Part shown: positions 63,199 to 64,000 of the stretch, in pieces
How the letters are laid out: each line of letters opens with the position of its first letter
Numbering within the stretch: position 1 is the stretch's first letter
Translations under genes and position numbers: made by a program
Notes under the pieces: model-generated
Told to the model about the DNA's origin: nothing
The model's input: the letters and a program-made list of their open reading frames with translations, nothing else
The model's database searches: none
Assembly: GCF_014698795.1 (NCBI RefSeq)
Contig: NZ_JACJTR010000008.1
Location: 186,001-250,000, forward strand
Source: Nostoc sp. FACHB-892
Lineage (GTDB): Bacteria > Cyanobacteriota > Cyanobacteriia > Cyanobacteriales > Nostocaceae
Direction of reading: 5' to 3'
DNA: 64,000 nt

Positions 63199-63380
63199 AA
63201 ATAATTCTACCGAGCATTAATCTCTTTTAAAGATGAAAAAAGATGAATAATCACCATACTTAGGAGTGAACAAATTTATGTTTTCACAGAATTTGATTGC
63301 TGAGTTAGTTTTGCTGTCTGTGTCTAAAGTCTAGTGAAATCGATTTGCGGGTTTGACTTGTTTAGGTTGTAATTGTGAGA

Positions 63381-63695
63381 ATGAGCCTGACTCGCTACGA
63401 TCGCATTAGAAATTTATCGCATCTGAGTATGTCAAAGCAGGATGAGCCACTCACAGGAGAAGCGTTAATTAAGGAAGTCTGTCGGCGGATTCGGGTAGCC
63501 CGCAGCTATTGGGATGCTCACAACAATGCTGCCTGTCGGGGTGAGCGCGATCGGGCAATCTTCCTTTACAATACACTGAGCAAAGAACAAAAAGAGCAGA
63601 TTCCGCAAGTGTTGCGAGTATGGCTGCGCTACCGTAGTGAGAAGTACTTTGGCGCACATCGAACACCGCCCAAATCGGCACGAAAATCAAAATAG
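63381..63695 (+). CDS. Small basic hypothetical protein
   Basis: ATG at 63381 is preferred over an in-frame GTG two codons earlier; neither has a clear ribosome site. The protein has about 104 residues and is rich in Arg and Lys (MSLTRYDRIRNLSHLSMSK, then EVCRRIRVARSYWDAHNNAACRGERDRAIF), with a basic tail (APPKSARKSK-like). It is helical and soluble. I do not recognise the family. A hairpin at 63736-63761 follows it. Confidence 0.6.
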   Translation: MSLTRYDRIRNLSHLSMSKQDEPLTGEALIKEVCRRIRVARSYWDAHNNAACRGERDRAIFLYNTLSKEQKEQIPQVLRVWLRYRSEKYFGAHRTPPKSARKSK

Positions 63696-63735
63696 TCCTT
63701 ATTGGGTATGATATCTCAGTACATCACAGCTACAG

Positions 63736-63761
63736 CCAGTAAAAAAGGCTTTTCTTACTGG
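63736..63761 (+). terminator. Hairpin after the small basic protein gene
   Basis: CCAGTAA (63736-63742) pairs with TTACTGG (63755-63761), and the interior AAAAGGCTTTT is nearly self-complementary, so the 26 bases can fold into one stem. It lies between the stop at 63695 and the next start at 63799. No long T-run follows. Confidence 0.5.
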
Positions 63762-63798
63762 TTGTAAATCAAAAGCTTTACCCTAAAAATAAAATTTA

Positions 63799-64000
63799 AT
63801 GGAAAAACAGCAACTCATAAAATTGCTAATTGGTGATTTGACTTGGCAACGATTGCTTAAATCTTTAATATTTATTTATATATTTTTTGGTGTATATGTA
63901 TATTTTCGTGCAGATAGCATGATTTTTCTGTCTAAACCTTCTAGCTATCAGGATAATCCAGGAATTCTGAAGTTAAAAAGCGGAGAAAATACGAATATAT
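63799..64000 (+). CDS. Alpha/beta hydrolase (3' partial)
   Basis: The gene runs off the right edge. The visible 67 residues have a short polar start (MEKQQLIKLLIGDLTWQRLL), one transmembrane helix (KSLIFIYIFFGVYVYF) and RADSMIFLSKPSSYQDNPGI. This start with one helix followed by FLPKPSSYQD-like sequence is common in membrane-anchored serine-hydrolase (Bem46/DUF-type) alpha/beta hydrolases. The catalytic part lies outside the window. Confidence 0.65.
   Translation, partial: MEKQQLIKLLIGDLTWQRLLKSLIFIYIFFGVYVYFRADSMIFLSKPSSYQDNPGILKLKSGENTNI

Noticed and set aside
1..64000. tRNA or rRNA genes
   Set aside because: No cloverleaf-like or rRNA-like stretch was recognised on either strand; a covariance-model search was not possible.

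Overview
The window looks like chromosomal DNA from a filamentous, probably heterocyst-forming cyanobacterium (Nostoc/Anabaena type). The signs are many GCGATCGC (HIP1) octamers, an XisI gene, interspersed GTAGGCG...GACATCGC-type repeats, DUF1400 and other cyanobacterial families, and AT-rich intergenic DNA. No rRNA, tRNA or CRISPR array was seen. All calls are made by eye; no similarity search was run.

Left edge (1-4990): the 3' part of a cyclic-nucleotide-domain histidine kinase, a pirin, and about 2.6 kb of AT-rich DNA with no convincing gene.

Main cluster (4991-29563, all on +): a type I polyketide/glycolipid biosynthetic locus. It holds a fatty acyl-AMP ligase, a free acyl carrier protein, an AurF/CylC-like dimetal enzyme, two complete KS-AT-KR-ACP synthases, a third synthase whose KS and AT both lack key catalytic residues, an unrecognised protein with a TubC-type docking domain, an SDR, two paralogous GT28/MGDG-synthase-like glycosyltransferases flanking a UDP-galactopyranose mutase, and an MFS exporter. 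The simplest reading is a fatty acid loaded on the ACP, modified by the dimetal enzyme, extended twice with malonyl units reduced to beta-hydroxyls, passed to a non-elongating third module, released by an unknown route, decorated with galactose or galactofuranose and exported. No thioesterase or reductase release domain is visible. Two large paralogous SBBP beta-propeller proteins (29612-31828, 33304-35520) follow on the same strand and may be surface or secreted proteins.

Middle (36054-48672): a DUF7219-like small protein; an unusual fusion of a cyclic-nucleotide domain, a degenerate sigma-54-type AAA+ domain and a NapH/NosR-like polyferredoxin; an aquaporin; a transaldolase-like aldolase; a Uma2 + XisI pair; a TMEM175-like channel; an MFS transporter; a rubrerythrin; and a minus-strand stress/redox group (double ABM protein, old yellow enzyme, SDR).

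Right part (48673-64000): a MITE-like palindromic element, an RND-type adaptor, an SLH-anchored GHL10 hydrolase, HdeD, DUF1400, a PPOX-family protein, a Tat-exported aldo/keto reductase, two GNATs, an MBL hydrolase and a truncated alpha/beta hydrolase. It also holds two paralogous small proteins (51381-51743 and 61210-61656), each with a tandem array of 21-nt units upstream. These array-plus-gene pairs and the polyketide cluster with its inactive third module are the two most interesting features of the window.
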